Positions 30,505 to 37,915 of a DNA stretch of 64,000 bases are shown here, piece by piece. Position 1 is the first letter of the stretch; each line of letters opens with the position of its first letter. Under the pieces are notes generated by a model. The model saw nothing but the letters and a program-made list of their open reading frames with translations. It ran no database searches and was not told the DNA's origin. The stretch covers positions 1,054,001 through 1,118,000 of the forward strand of contig NZ_FSRJ01000001.1 of assembly GCF_900142065.1 (NCBI RefSeq). The letters run 5' to 3'. The position numbers were made by a program, and so were the translations under genes. The DNA comes from Agromyces cerinus subsp. cerinus. Its GTDB lineage: Bacteria; Actinomycetota; Actinomycetes; Actinomycetales; Microbacteriaceae.

Positions 30505-30612
30505 GTGGACGGCGCAGCGTTCGCCGGCGTCATGTCGACCGGTCTCTTCGGCATGAGCATCCTGCCCCAGGAACGGCAGGGTCCACGCCCTGTGCATCCG
30601 GAGCGGGTGTGA
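30505..30612 (+). CDS. 35-residue leader-type ORF coupled to the methyltransferase gene
   Basis: TAGCGT at 30492-30497 is followed after seven bases by GTG 30505, the same leaderless spacing as in many genes here. The frame encodes 35 residues (MDGAAFAGVMSTGLFGMSI, then a Pro/Arg-rich end) and its TGA (30610-30612) overlaps the methyltransferase ATG at 30612 (TGATG). Termination-reinitiation coupling is likely if it is translated. No homologue recognised. Confidence 0.35.
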   Translation: MDGAAFAGVMSTGLFGMSILPQERQGPRPVHPERV

Positions 30613-31130
30613 TGATGTCCAACATCGCCCAGCACGCCACAGCGATCTATCAGAATCTCCCGCTGCCGGCCGGGTCGGCCATCGGCATCGTCGCGCTCCT
30701 CCTGCTCGACCACGTTCGCCCCGTTCCGTTGCCCGGCCCGCGCGCACCCCGACGTGCTGCGGGTGCCGCCGCGCTCGCCGCGGGGTGCGCGCTGAACGTG
30801 TGGGCGCTCGTCGAGCGTCGCCACCGCACTTCCGGGGAGTTCCAACTCGAGCAGCCTGAAGCTCTCGTCACCACCGGTCCGTACGCTTTCAGCCGTCACC
30901 CCATGTACGCAGGATGGTGGCTCATCCACCTCGGTGTCGGCTTGGTGCGCGGATCCGCGTGGGTGGCTGCGACGCTGCCTGCGGCAGTCCTCGTCGAGCA
31001 CTTCGGCGGCTCAGTCGTTGAGGAACGCGAGCTCCGACGCCGGTTCGGTGCCGAGTACGCGCGCTACGGCGGGCGGGTGCCGCGATATGCGGGTCGATCG
31101 CGTCGGCGAGTCACCGGTGCTGCACGATGA
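30609..31130 (+). CDS. Isoprenylcysteine carboxyl methyltransferase (ICMT) family protein
   Basis: 173 residues. Three or four membrane segments, then the family core: LVTTGPYAFSRHPMYAGWWL, where RHPMY is the conserved S-adenosylmethionine-binding end, and EERELRRRFGAEYARYGGRV near the C-terminus. Bacterial ICMT/PEMT-like proteins methylate isoprenoids, phospholipids or other small molecules; the true substrate is unknown. Starts are close together (GTG 30609, ATG 30612, ATG 30615); GGAG at 30600 fits the first two. Confidence 0.85.
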   Translation: MMMSNIAQHATAIYQNLPLPAGSAIGIVALLLLDHVRPVPLPGPRAPRRAAGAAALAAGCALNVWALVERRHRTSGEFQLEQPEALVTTGPYAFSRHPMYAGWWLIHLGVGLVRGSAWVAATLPAAVLVEHFGGSVVEERELRRRFGAEYARYGGRVPRYAGRSRRRVTGAAR

Positions 31131-31231
31131 AGATCTCCCGATTTCAGGATCAGCCGAACCGTGCCCGATCCAAGTACGTGCCACTCACGGAAGCAGTAGT
31201 AAATACCTGATCAGACGTGGTTTCCGAACGA

Positions 31232-31267
31232 GTAGGGCGGACGGGACTTGAACCCGTGACCGATGGA
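31232..31267. repeat. Distal att-like direct repeat (copy of tRNA 3' end)
   Basis: 36 bases identical to 33695-33730. Beyond 31267 the match to the tRNA stops, so this is a fragment and not a tRNA gene: no matching 5' acceptor or D-arm follows. Its last bases form one arm of a 10-bp hairpin (CGATGGACTC 31261-31270 with GAGTCCATCG 31296-31305). Confidence 0.8.
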
Positions 31268-31635
31268 CTCTCCCGGGACTACTCCCCCGGACTCCGAGTC
31301 CATCGAACCGCTCGACCGATCTCGACATGACCGGGGATTTCTCGCCGATCCTGAAACTGCACCTTTCAGACTACTCGGGATGCCTCGGACCGACTCGACC
31401 AGGCTCGACCAGGCTCGACCAGGCTCGAATCGAATAAGCGTTGGATAAACGTGAACGGTTCGAATGCCGACCATGCACCTGCAACTCGACCTCACGTCCG
31501 CGTCCCAACTCTGGCAGTCTGCACAATCGCGGAGCGCCGCACGACAGATCGAGGAGTCAACCGAAGGTGCCTCCCCTGGCGGCGGGGGTCTCGCTTGATC
31601 CTGGCGCCGGCCGAACGCCGGTCTGAGCGCGCTGC
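31268..31635. other. Non-coding left part of the island
   Basis: No credible gene. It begins with the hairpin at 31261-31305, whose 25-base loop itself contains CCGGG/CCCGG, and carries three copies of a 10-bp unit (ctcgaccagg, 31394-31427) related to the TTCGACAGGCTC repeat family found near 56.8 kb. ORFs here are short and lack start signals. Confidence 0.5.
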
Positions 31636-32850
31636 TCAGCCGGTGACCACGCACGCCGAGGAAGCGCGGATCACGATGCCGTCGGCCGTGCCTCGGATGG
31701 TGACTTCGACCGCGCCGAGCGCCTGCGGATCGGCCGCTGCGAAGAAGTCTGTCCCCGAGGCGCGGTCGGTTCGCGTGAAGCCGGCTGCGGTCCACACTGC
31801 GGTGACCGCTTCGTACCCGTCGTCGGCGCTGTCGGCGATCTCGAAGATCGGGATGACCGCGGTGCCCTGGACTTGTTCGCCGACTCCCGTCTCGCACATG
31901 GCGATCCCGACGTCGGTGACCCCGCGTATGCCTGCAGCATCTCCGGCGTCATCCAGGAAGCTCGTTACCGCCGCGCGATCCTCAGCGACACGGCCGTCAG
32001 CCGACGCGGCATCGAGCACCAACGGTGCAGCTGGCGCAGCGTCGAGACCTGCATCATCGCCTTCGGGCGCTTCGCCCGTGCAGTCTGTCGTGATGGGGAA
32101 CACCACGTTCTCGCCGTTGATTCTCTTCAATGCGACCGGGGCCTCCGCAGAGGACCGAGTACGGACCTCGACTGTGCTCAAGGGGCCTGTGCCGAAGCCT
32201 GGGAGCTCCTCAATCCGAGCGACCACCTCATCCACCTCGGACGAATCCGTGACGTCGACGACCGCGGTCGGGTCGCTCTGGCTTAGAGTCACAGCGCTGG
32301 CGGTGCTCACTGATTCTGAACTGACGAGCACGCCGACCCCGTCGACGCCGCGAAGCTGCGAGACCGCCCCGGCCATCTCGGCCGGGGTGCTGAACTCGAG
32401 GCAGTCCTCCATGCCCTCGAGCACGAGCGACGCTGGCGCGCCGTCATCGTCGGCGGGGATCTGGAGCGTGACTGCCGCTGTCAGGTCAGCTCCCTCCTCG
32501 ATCGCCCGCTCGATCTCGGTGGCGATCGCGCTGAGTGCACCGTGCTCACCCGCCTCGGCTGCCACCGGTAGGTCTTCTTCGACGTCGACGGTGATCCGCA
32601 CTGACCACACGCGCTCGCGACGCGGCGTCATTTCGGTCGGGCCTTTCTCGAACGAGCTGTACTCCGTCGACACCTCTGTGACCCCATCGAGGGCGTTGAA
32701 CTGATCGACCATCGAGTCGGCCGCCCACCGCACGGACTGGGGCGGAGAGTTGAGGAGGCTACAGCTGGAGAAGACGAACGCGGCCGCGAGCCCGAGCGCC
32801 ACTGCCCAGGCACGTGCGCTCGCCCGTGCGCGAGGGTTCCGTCGTCTCAT
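31636..32850 (-). CDS. Predicted lipoprotein, unknown function
   Basis: 404 residues. A basic n-region (MRRRNPRARA) and hydrophobic stretch end at the lipobox FSSC with Cys30. The mature part looks like several repeated alpha/beta modules of about 110 residues (LDGVTEVSTEYSSF, LRGVDGVGVLVSSES, IRGVTDVGIAMCETG), each describing a strand-turn-strand after a helix. I do not recognise a named family. No Shine-Dalgarno; TAGGCT at 32859-32864 lies eight bases before the ATG. It is inside the tRNA-flanked island, so it may be accessory cargo. Confidence 0.7.
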   Translation of the reverse strand: MRRRNPRARASARAWAVALGLAAAFVFSSCSLLNSPPQSVRWAADSMVDQFNALDGVTEVSTEYSSFEKGPTEMTPRRERVWSVRITVDVEEDLPVAAEAGEHGALSAIATEIERAIEEGADLTAAVTLQIPADDDGAPASLVLEGMEDCLEFSTPAEMAGAVSQLRGVDGVGVLVSSESVSTASAVTLSQSDPTAVVDVTDSSEVDEVVARIEELPGFGTGPLSTVEVRTRSSAEAPVALKRINGENVVFPITTDCTGEAPEGDDAGLDAAPAAPLVLDAASADGRVAEDRAAVTSFLDDAGDAAGIRGVTDVGIAMCETGVGEQVQGTAVIPIFEIADSADDGYEAVTAVWTAAGFTRTDRASGTDFFAAADPQALGAVEVTIRGTADGIVIRASSACVVTG

Positions 32851-33112
32851 GGTCGGGAAGCCTAGCTGCGTCGACGTAGAAAGTCCGAGCAGGTGCGCCA
32901 ACAATACGCCGAAATGCTTCCAGGCTGGCGCCGCAGGGACCACGAGGGATCTGCAGCGGATTCGAAGCTGCACTCCGGCGAAGACGAATTGGTTGTCAGA
33001 CAGGCTCGCATCGGATCCATCGCAAGATGGTCAGGCCCGCCGTCGAGCCCGCGTTGTTCTCTCACAGAGCGGTCGTGAGAGACATGGCACGGCCAGCAAG
33101 AAGGAGAAGAAG

Positions 33113-33205
33113 GTGGCTCGTGGCGCGCGTTCCACGCGATGGGTGAAGGTGGCTGTGCAAGCCCTCATCATCTTCATCAAGTGGGCGATCGACAACCAGA
33201 GCTAG
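33113..33205 (+). CDS. 30-residue cationic hydrophobic peptide
   Basis: A GTG preceded by AAGGAGAAGAAG, one of the best ribosome binding sites in the window, opens a 30-codon frame: a basic start (MARGARSTRWVKVAV) and a hydrophobic amphipathic helix (QALIIFIKWAIDNQS). It is followed three bases later by a terminator-like hairpin. Size, charge and position in an island suggest a membrane-active peptide such as a leaderless bacteriocin or type I toxin, but no homologue is recognised and coding status is inferred from the ribosome binding site and terminator. Confidence 0.5.
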   Translation: MARGARSTRWVKVAVQALIIFIKWAIDNQS

Positions 33206-33207
33206 CT

Positions 33208-33256
33208 GCACGACAGGGCGCCTCCGGAGCGTCACGCGAGGAGCCTTCTGTCGTGC
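33208..33256. terminator. Hairpin between two convergent small ORFs
   Basis: GCACGACAG (33208-33216) pairs perfectly with CTGTCGTGC (33248-33256); inner GGCxCCTCC/GGAGCC bases extend the stem. It lies directly after the 30-residue ORF and before the end of the opposing 41-residue ORF, consistent with a bidirectional terminator. No clear T-run. Confidence 0.55.
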
Positions 33257-33317
33257 CACGGTCAGCTCTGCGGCGTCGTGGGGCTGTTTGAGAAGGTGCA
33301 AAGGAGTCGTGCTGCGT

Positions 33318-33443
33318 TCAGCAGAAATATCCTCGCTCCAGATTGCTCAGCGCCATCGATCGGATGACCTGGACGATCGCATAGACGACCTCAGCGAAGT
33401 ACCCGGCTGCTTCGACTGCGGCGATTAGCGAGAACGGGTCCAT
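33318..33443 (-). CDS. 41-residue hydrophobic peptide
   Basis: ATG 33443 with GAGG eleven bases upstream opens 41 codons: MDPFSLIAAVEAAGYFAEVV, then YAIVQVIRSMALSNLERGYFC. The first 32 residues would form a hydrophobic, weakly acidic helix, and the chain ends in a cysteine. Convergent with the 30-residue cationic peptide gene 112 bases away. Possibly an immunity or partner peptide, or a pheromone-like product; coding status uncertain. Confidence 0.4.
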   Translation of the reverse strand: MDPFSLIAAVEAAGYFAEVVYAIVQVIRSMALSNLERGYFC

Positions 33444-33694
33444 CGGGTCACAGTCCTCGAATTACCGCCGAGCTCGCCAAGCATTGTTCCACTCGAACTG
33501 CTTCGCCACAGAGGACCGATGAACGATCGCTATCAGACACCGGGGACCGACGGCGCTCCTCGCCCGCCCCGTGTGAATAGACGTTGGAGAAACGATGGAT
33601 ATACGCGAACTCGGATCGAGAATCGACCGACGCCACCGTCGAGGCGTGCGTCATGTCAGGATAAAACACATGACCAGACGGTGTTCTTGTTACG

Positions 33695-33730
33695 GTAGGG
33701 CGGACGGGACTTGAACCCGTGACCGATGGA
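33695..33730. repeat. Proximal att-like direct repeat inside the tRNA gene
   Basis: The 36 bases shared with 31232-31267. They cover one base past the discriminator, the 3' acceptor strand, the T-arm, variable loop and the 3' half of the anticodon stem of the tRNA. Confidence 0.8.
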
Positions 33731-33769
33731 TTATGAGTCCACTGCTCTGACCAGCTGAGCTACCGCCCC
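33696..33769 (-). tRNA. tRNA with CAT anticodon (elongator Met or Ile2)
   Basis: 74-nt cloverleaf: acceptor GGGGCGG, D-arm AGCTCAGCTGGTCAGAGC, anticodon arm TGGA-CTCATAA-TCCA with anticodon CAT, T-arm ACGGG-TTCAAGT-CCCGT. The CTCATAA loop is that of elongator tRNA-Met, but Ile2 (lysidine-modified) cannot be excluded. It is not the initiator, which has three G-C pairs in the anticodon stem. CCA is not encoded. Its 3' end is the integration target of the neighbouring island. Confidence 0.93.
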
Positions 33770-33779
33770 GCGCGCCGGG

Positions 33780-35033
33780 TCACTCGGGAGTGGCGGCCGG
33801 CGCGACGTCGGTGACCGGATCGGTCACCGGCCTCCCACGATACAGACTCTCGAAGGTCGAGATCGTGCGCTGGATGTCGTGTGCGGCGATCAGCCGGATC
33901 GACTCTTCCTTCAGTCTTCGGTACTCGGCCGGCGAGGCCTCGAGCACGATGCGGAGCTTCGCAGCGAGGTCCTCGGCATTGCTGGGCTCGAAGAGGTACC
34001 CGTTCTCGCCGTCGTGCACGAGGTGAGGAAGGGCCATCGCGTTCGCTGCGACGACGGGCAGTGCCGAGGCCATGGCCTCCATCGTCACGATGCTCTGCAG
34101 CTCGGCGATCGAGGGCATCGCGAGCACCGACGCGCGGTGGTAGGACTCACGGAGCTCGTCGTCGGTCACATAACCGGTGAACTTGACGCGGTCGGCGATG
34201 CCGAGCTCGACGGCGAGGTGTTCGAGGTTCTTCTTCTGGTCGCCGCCGCCGACGATCTCGACCTTGGCGTCGAGTTCCTTCGGAAGGAGGGTGAGCGCTC
34301 GCAGGAGCACGTCGATCTGCTTCTCGCCGGTGACTCGACCGACGAAGAGGATGCGGTTCTCCGTGCGCGGCTCCCAGTTGGGCGAGTACTTGTGCGCGTC
34401 GATGCCGCATGAGATCGCGTGCACGCCGACCAGGCCGGTGTGCTTCTCGAGGAACTGCGCGGCCTTGCGGGTCGGCGTCGTCACGGACTCGGCGCGACCG
34501 AAGGTGCGTCGCGCGGCCTTCCAGGCGAGGCCGACGGCCCACTCCTGCCACGCCGCGGGCAGCAGCGTGAACTCGAGCATGTTCTCGGGCATGAAGTGGT
34601 TGGTGCCGATGATGCGGATGCCGCGCTTCTGCGCTTCGACCGAGAGGCCGCGGCCCGTGATGATGTGCGACTGGAAGTGCACGACGTCGGGCTTGACCTG
34701 GTCGATGACCTTGGCGCTGTTCTGCCGGATGCGCCACGGGAGCGCGAACCGCAGCCAGTCGTGCGGATACCAGCGCCAGCTGCGCAGACGGTGCGCCGTG
34801 ATCTCCTGACCCTCGTGCACCTCTTTCCAGGTGCCGTGCTTGCGGTTGCCCGCGGGGGCCATGACGTGCACGTCGTGACCGCGTTCGGCGAGGCCTGCGG
34901 CGAGGCGCTCGGCGAAACGCGCGGCGCCGTTGACGTTGGGCGCGAAGGTGTCGGCGCCGATCAGAACCGTGAGCGGTCGCTCGTTCTCGGCTCCGGCGGT
35001 GCCGGGGGTACTCGCACCGGGGGTGTCTGACAC
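33780..35033 (-). CDS. GT4-family glycosyltransferase
   Basis: 417 residues with two Rossmann-like halves. The N-terminal half begins LTVLIGADTFAPNVNGAARF (GT4 acceptor domain). The C-terminal half has ILFVGRVTGEKQIDVLLRAL and PSIAELQSIVTMEAMASALP, with the E-x7-E motif of retaining GT-B enzymes using nucleotide sugars. The closest characterised relatives by pattern are diacylglycerol glucosyl/mannosyltransferases, which make the glycolipids found in this family, so a membrane glycolipid or lipoglycan role is likely. GTG 35033 has GAGG upstream. The stop lies 10 bases from the tRNA gene. Confidence 0.88.
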   Translation of the reverse strand: MSDTPGASTPGTAGAENERPLTVLIGADTFAPNVNGAARFAERLAAGLAERGHDVHVMAPAGNRKHGTWKEVHEGQEITAHRLRSWRWYPHDWLRFALPWRIRQNSAKVIDQVKPDVVHFQSHIITGRGLSVEAQKRGIRIIGTNHFMPENMLEFTLLPAAWQEWAVGLAWKAARRTFGRAESVTTPTRKAAQFLEKHTGLVGVHAISCGIDAHKYSPNWEPRTENRILFVGRVTGEKQIDVLLRALTLLPKELDAKVEIVGGGDQKKNLEHLAVELGIADRVKFTGYVTDDELRESYHRASVLAMPSIAELQSIVTMEAMASALPVVAANAMALPHLVHDGENGYLFEPSNAEDLAAKLRIVLEASPAEYRRLKEESIRLIAAHDIQRTISTFESLYRGRPVTDPVTDVAPAATPE

Positions 35034-35138
35034 GTGGGGTTGTTCCTCACCATTTCAAGGGATCGAGGGCGATCGGCCCTCGTCGGGGCATCGGGGCGCT
35101 GCGATAGGCGGCTCGACGCGCGGACTGAATCCGACGAT

Positions 35139-35144
35139 AGTCTA
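35139..35144 (-). promoter_or_regulatory. -10 element for the GT4 gene
   Basis: Minus-strand TAGACT about 105 bases upstream of the glycosyltransferase start, the only good TANNNT box in the 169-base gap. It would give a leader of about 100 bases. Confidence 0.4.
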
Positions 35145-35202
35145 CGCAGCGCACCGGATGCTCCCCTGTGCACGCATGTCGTCGGAGCAGCGGCCGCTCA
35201 GT

Positions 35203-36120
35203 TCACAGGCGGGTCTGTGGATGATTGCGGGCCAGTTGGAAGACACCCCACACCGCGATGACGCCGGCCACGATGAACACGCCGATCGCCCAGAGCGGCG
35301 CTTGCGACGCCTCACCGAGCACCGCGATGCCGATCGCCACGGCGACCATCGGGTCGACGACCGTCAGCCCCGCGATGACCAGGTCGGGCGGGCCCGACGC
35401 GTAGGCGTTCTGCACGAAGTACGCACCGAGTGCGGCGGCGCCGAGCAGACCGATCAGACAGAGCGCGGTGAGCCACTCGAACTCGCCCTGCTCCACCCGG
35501 CCGATCACGACCTTGGCGAGGGTGGCCACGAAACCGTAGAGCACGCCCGCCATGATCACGTAGTAGATCGCACGGATGTGCTGGCGGAACAGCGCGAACG
35601 TGACGCCGGCGGCCGCGAGCACGACGGCGAGGATGATGAGGATCGTGATGAGCTGCTTCTCGGTGACCGGCTTGTCGACCGCGGTGAACGCGGCGACGCC
35701 GACGAAGAGGAACACGCCGCCAACGCACATCACGATCGCCGTGATCGACTTGCGATTCAGCTTCACGTGGTTGATGCGCGAGTTGAGGATCGACGTGATG
35801 ACGAGGGCGATGGCCCCGAGCGGCTGCACCACGATGAGCGGGGCGAAGTAGAGGCTCGAGAGCTGGAAGACGATCGCGAGCCCGAGCATGACCGTGCCGA
35901 GGACCCACGAGGGCCGGGCGAGCAGCAGCGTCAGTTGCTTGAAGTTCAGCCCCTTGCCGAAGCTGTCGACGGTGCGCGCCTCGACCTTGACCACGCCTCG
36001 GTGCTGGAACTGCGCTCCGAGGGAGAGGAACACCGCGCCGACGAGGGCGAGCGGGATCCCGATGAACTGGGTGGGGTCGAGTGCGATCTGCTCGGTGAGG
36101 TCGCTCAGGTCCGGTTCCAC
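35203..36120 (-). CDS. DMT-superfamily membrane transporter
   Basis: 305 residues, nine or ten membrane segments in two related halves, as in EamA/NIPA-like transporters of the drug/metabolite transporter superfamily. PLALVGAVFLSLGAQFQHRG at the N-terminus and LIVVQPLGAIALVITSIL in the middle are typical. Substrate unknown. GTG 36120 is leaderless: minus-strand TAGGGT (36127-36132) ends six bases before it. Divergent from peptide deformylase with only 40 bases between starts. Confidence 0.82.
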   Translation of the reverse strand: MEPDLSDLTEQIALDPTQFIGIPLALVGAVFLSLGAQFQHRGVVKVEARTVDSFGKGLNFKQLTLLLARPSWVLGTVMLGLAIVFQLSSLYFAPLIVVQPLGAIALVITSILNSRINHVKLNRKSITAIVMCVGGVFLFVGVAAFTAVDKPVTEKQLITILIILAVVLAAAGVTFALFRQHIRAIYYVIMAGVLYGFVATLAKVVIGRVEQGEFEWLTALCLIGLLGAAALGAYFVQNAYASGPPDLVIAGLTVVDPMVAVAIGIAVLGEASQAPLWAIGVFIVAGVIAVWGVFQLARNHPQTRL

Positions 36121-36160
36121 GCATCGACCCTACCCGTTCCGTGCCGGATATCCTTGCCGA
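36121..36160. promoter_or_regulatory. 40-bp divergent leaderless promoter pair
   Basis: Minus-strand TAGGGT at 36127-36132 serves the transporter and plus-strand TATCCT at 36149-36154 serves deformylase. Each lies six bases before its start codon. The -10 boxes are 16 bases apart, so each promoter's -35 region must lie on or within the opposite gene, and the two polymerases cannot bind together. Confidence 0.6.
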
Positions 36161-36724
36161 ATGGCCGTCCTCCCCATTCGAATCACCGGTGACCCGGTGC
36201 TGCATTCCCCCGCCCTCCCCATCGAGGAGATCGACGACGAGATCCGCACCCTCGTCGCCGACATGTTCGAGACGATGGACGCCGCGCCCGGCGTCGGGCT
36301 CGCCGGCCCGCAGGTCGGCGTCGGGCTGCGACTCTTCACCTACGGATGGGTCGACGAGGACGGCACGCGGTGGCGAGGTGTGGCGATCAACCCCGAGCTC
36401 TGGATCTCCCCGCCGCCCGCCGGCGAGCCCGACATCGACGAGGAGGAGGGCTGCCTCTCCTTCCCCGGCGAGCGATTCGGGCTGCGCCGCGCCGACCGCG
36501 CGATCCTCCGCGCGACCGACCTCGACGGCGAGCGATTCGAGATCGAGGCCGAGGGATGGCTCGCACGCATCTTCCAGCACGAGTACGACCACCTCGACGG
36601 CACGCTCTACACCGACCGTCTCGGTGAGCGCGATCAGCGCATCGTCGCGAAGATCACCCGCAAGCTCGGCTGGGGCAAGCCCGGCGCGCAGTGGATGCCG
36701 GGCGTCGACGACCTCGAGGCCTGA
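36161..36724 (+). CDS. def: Peptide deformylase
   Basis: 187 residues. It removes the formyl group from nascent N-terminal methionine. The three family motifs are intact: GVGLAGPQVG (44-53), EEGCLSFPG with metal ligand Cys98, and QHEYDHLDG with His140, Glu141 and His144. Leaderless ATG after TATCCT. It is transcribed alone. Confidence 0.96.
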   Translation: MAVLPIRITGDPVLHSPALPIEEIDDEIRTLVADMFETMDAAPGVGLAGPQVGVGLRLFTYGWVDEDGTRWRGVAINPELWISPPPAGEPDIDEEEGCLSFPGERFGLRRADRAILRATDLDGERFEIEAEGWLARIFQHEYDHLDGTLYTDRLGERDQRIVAKITRKLGWGKPGAQWMPGVDDLEA

Positions 36725-36760
36725 GCAGCGACAAGCCGGCGGATGCCGCGCGGCTCCGGT

Positions 36761-37066
36761 TCATCCGAGTGCGCGGATGCCGGCGGCGACGAGTGCGGCG
36801 ACCGCCACGACCACGATGAACGGCACCCTGAGCGCGTAGAGCGCCGCGGCGACGATCAACGCGGGCACCCGCGCGTCGACCACGATCTCCTGGCCGACCC
36901 CGAGGGTCTGCACCGCGATGAGCGCGGCGAGCAGGGCAACGGTCAGGAGGTCGGCGATGCGCGCAGGGCGCTCGCGCTCGAGGAATCCGGCGGGAACAAG
37001 ATGCCCGACGAGCTTGAGCGCGAGTGTCGCGGCGCTCGCGATGAGGATGATGTGCCAGGTGGTCAC
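36761..37066 (-). CDS. azlD: AzlD-type branched-chain amino acid exporter subunit
   Basis: 101 residues with four membrane segments. Small partner of AzlC in the LIV-E exporter family, which removes excess branched-chain amino acids. GTG 37066 overlaps the AzlC stop (GTGA), so translation is coupled. The C-terminus ends AALVAAGIRALG. Confidence 0.87.
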   Translation of the reverse strand: MTTWHIILIASAATLALKLVGHLVPAGFLERERPARIADLLTVALLAALIAVQTLGVGQEIVVDARVPALIVAAALYALRVPFIVVVAVAALVAAGIRALG

Positions 37067-37833
37067 GACGTCCGCCGCCGATCGAAGAGGTTGAACCAGC
37101 CGACGACGATCGCGACCACGGCGGCCACCAGCACCGGAAGGCCGGGCATGAGCACCGGCGTGGTGAGGGTCGCGACGACGGCCGCCGCCACGGCGACGGC
37201 ACCGGCCTGGAACCGCTTGAGGCGAGGCCACAGGAGGCCGAGGAATGCTGCGGCCGCCGCGGCATCCAGCCCCCATGCCCGCGTGTCGCCGATCGCATCG
37301 CCGATGAGTGCACCGGCGAGCGTGGTGAGGTTCCAGCCGACGAAGATCGTGATGCCCGTCACCCAGAAGCCGACGCGAGCCGCGCGATCGTTCGGCTGTG
37401 CCAGCGCCACCGCCGTCGACTCGTCGATGGTGACCCAGGCCGCGGCGATCCGCCGCCAGATGCTGCCGCGCCCGGTGGTCGGGTCGACATCGTCGACGAT
37501 CGGCTTCATGCGCATGCCGTAGACGACGTTGCGGATGCCGAGCATCGCCGCTGTCGCGATCGCGGAACCGCCCGCTGCGACTCCCCCGCTCGCGAGCACG
37601 CCCACGAGCGCGAACTGCGATCCGCCCGTGAACATCACGAGGCTGAGGAAACAGGTCTGCCAGATATCGAGGCCGGCGGCCACCGAGAGCGCTCCGAACG
37701 AGACGCCGTAGATCGCGGTCGCGAGTCCCACGGCAAGACTGTCGCGGACCGCCGTCGAACGCTCTTCAGCGCCGTCGCCCTCGCCGTCGCCGTCGCCGGC
37801 GGCAGTCGCGTCGGCAGCGGTGCGCTCGTTCAC
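37063..37833 (-). CDS. azlC: AzlC-type branched-chain amino acid exporter subunit
   Basis: 256 residues. After an acidic, low-complexity N-terminus (ADATAAGDGDGEGDGAEE) the protein has AzlC features: AVGLATAIYGVSFGALSVA, MFTGGSQFALVG, GIRNVVYGMRM and AAWVTIDESTAVA. Seven or eight membrane segments. Operates with the coupled AzlD subunit. Confidence 0.9.
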   Translation of the reverse strand: MNERTAADATAAGDGDGEGDGAEERSTAVRDSLAVGLATAIYGVSFGALSVAAGLDIWQTCFLSLVMFTGGSQFALVGVLASGGVAAGGSAIATAAMLGIRNVVYGMRMKPIVDDVDPTTGRGSIWRRIAAAWVTIDESTAVALAQPNDRAARVGFWVTGITIFVGWNLTTLAGALIGDAIGDTRAWGLDAAAAAAFLGLLWPRLKRFQAGAVAVAAAVVATLTTPVLMPGLPVLVAAVVAIVVGWFNLFDRRRTS

Positions 37834-37915
37834 AGACCCTCCTGTTCCGTCCTCCAGAATATCGGGACGTCGCCACCCAGGACGCGGCGCGAGTGGTCTC
37901 CGCTAGCGTTGGCGG

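Larger units (their letters stand above)
31232..33730. mobile_element. Putative small tRNA-integrated island or its remnant
   Basis: A 36-bp perfect direct repeat flanks this segment: 31232-31267 and 33695-33730. The second copy is the 3' part of the CAT-anticodon tRNA gene (T-arm, acceptor and part of the anticodon stem), the usual attachment site of integrases. The island lies on the 3' side of the tRNA, as expected. Inside are a lipoprotein gene and two tiny hydrophobic peptide genes; there is no integrase, relaxase or phage gene, so it is either a remnant or a passenger element mobilised in trans. Similar GTTGGA-AAACG motifs occur near both ends (about 31440 and 33580). Confidence 0.6.

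Noticed and set aside
31232..31330. A second tRNA gene
   Set aside because: Only the 3' 36 bases match a tRNA. No pairing 5' acceptor strand, D-arm or anticodon follows, so it is an att-like fragment.
33448..33669. 73-codon minus-strand ORF next to the CAT tRNA
   Set aside because: No ribosome binding site, irregular composition, no similarity recognised; 33444-33694 appears non-coding.
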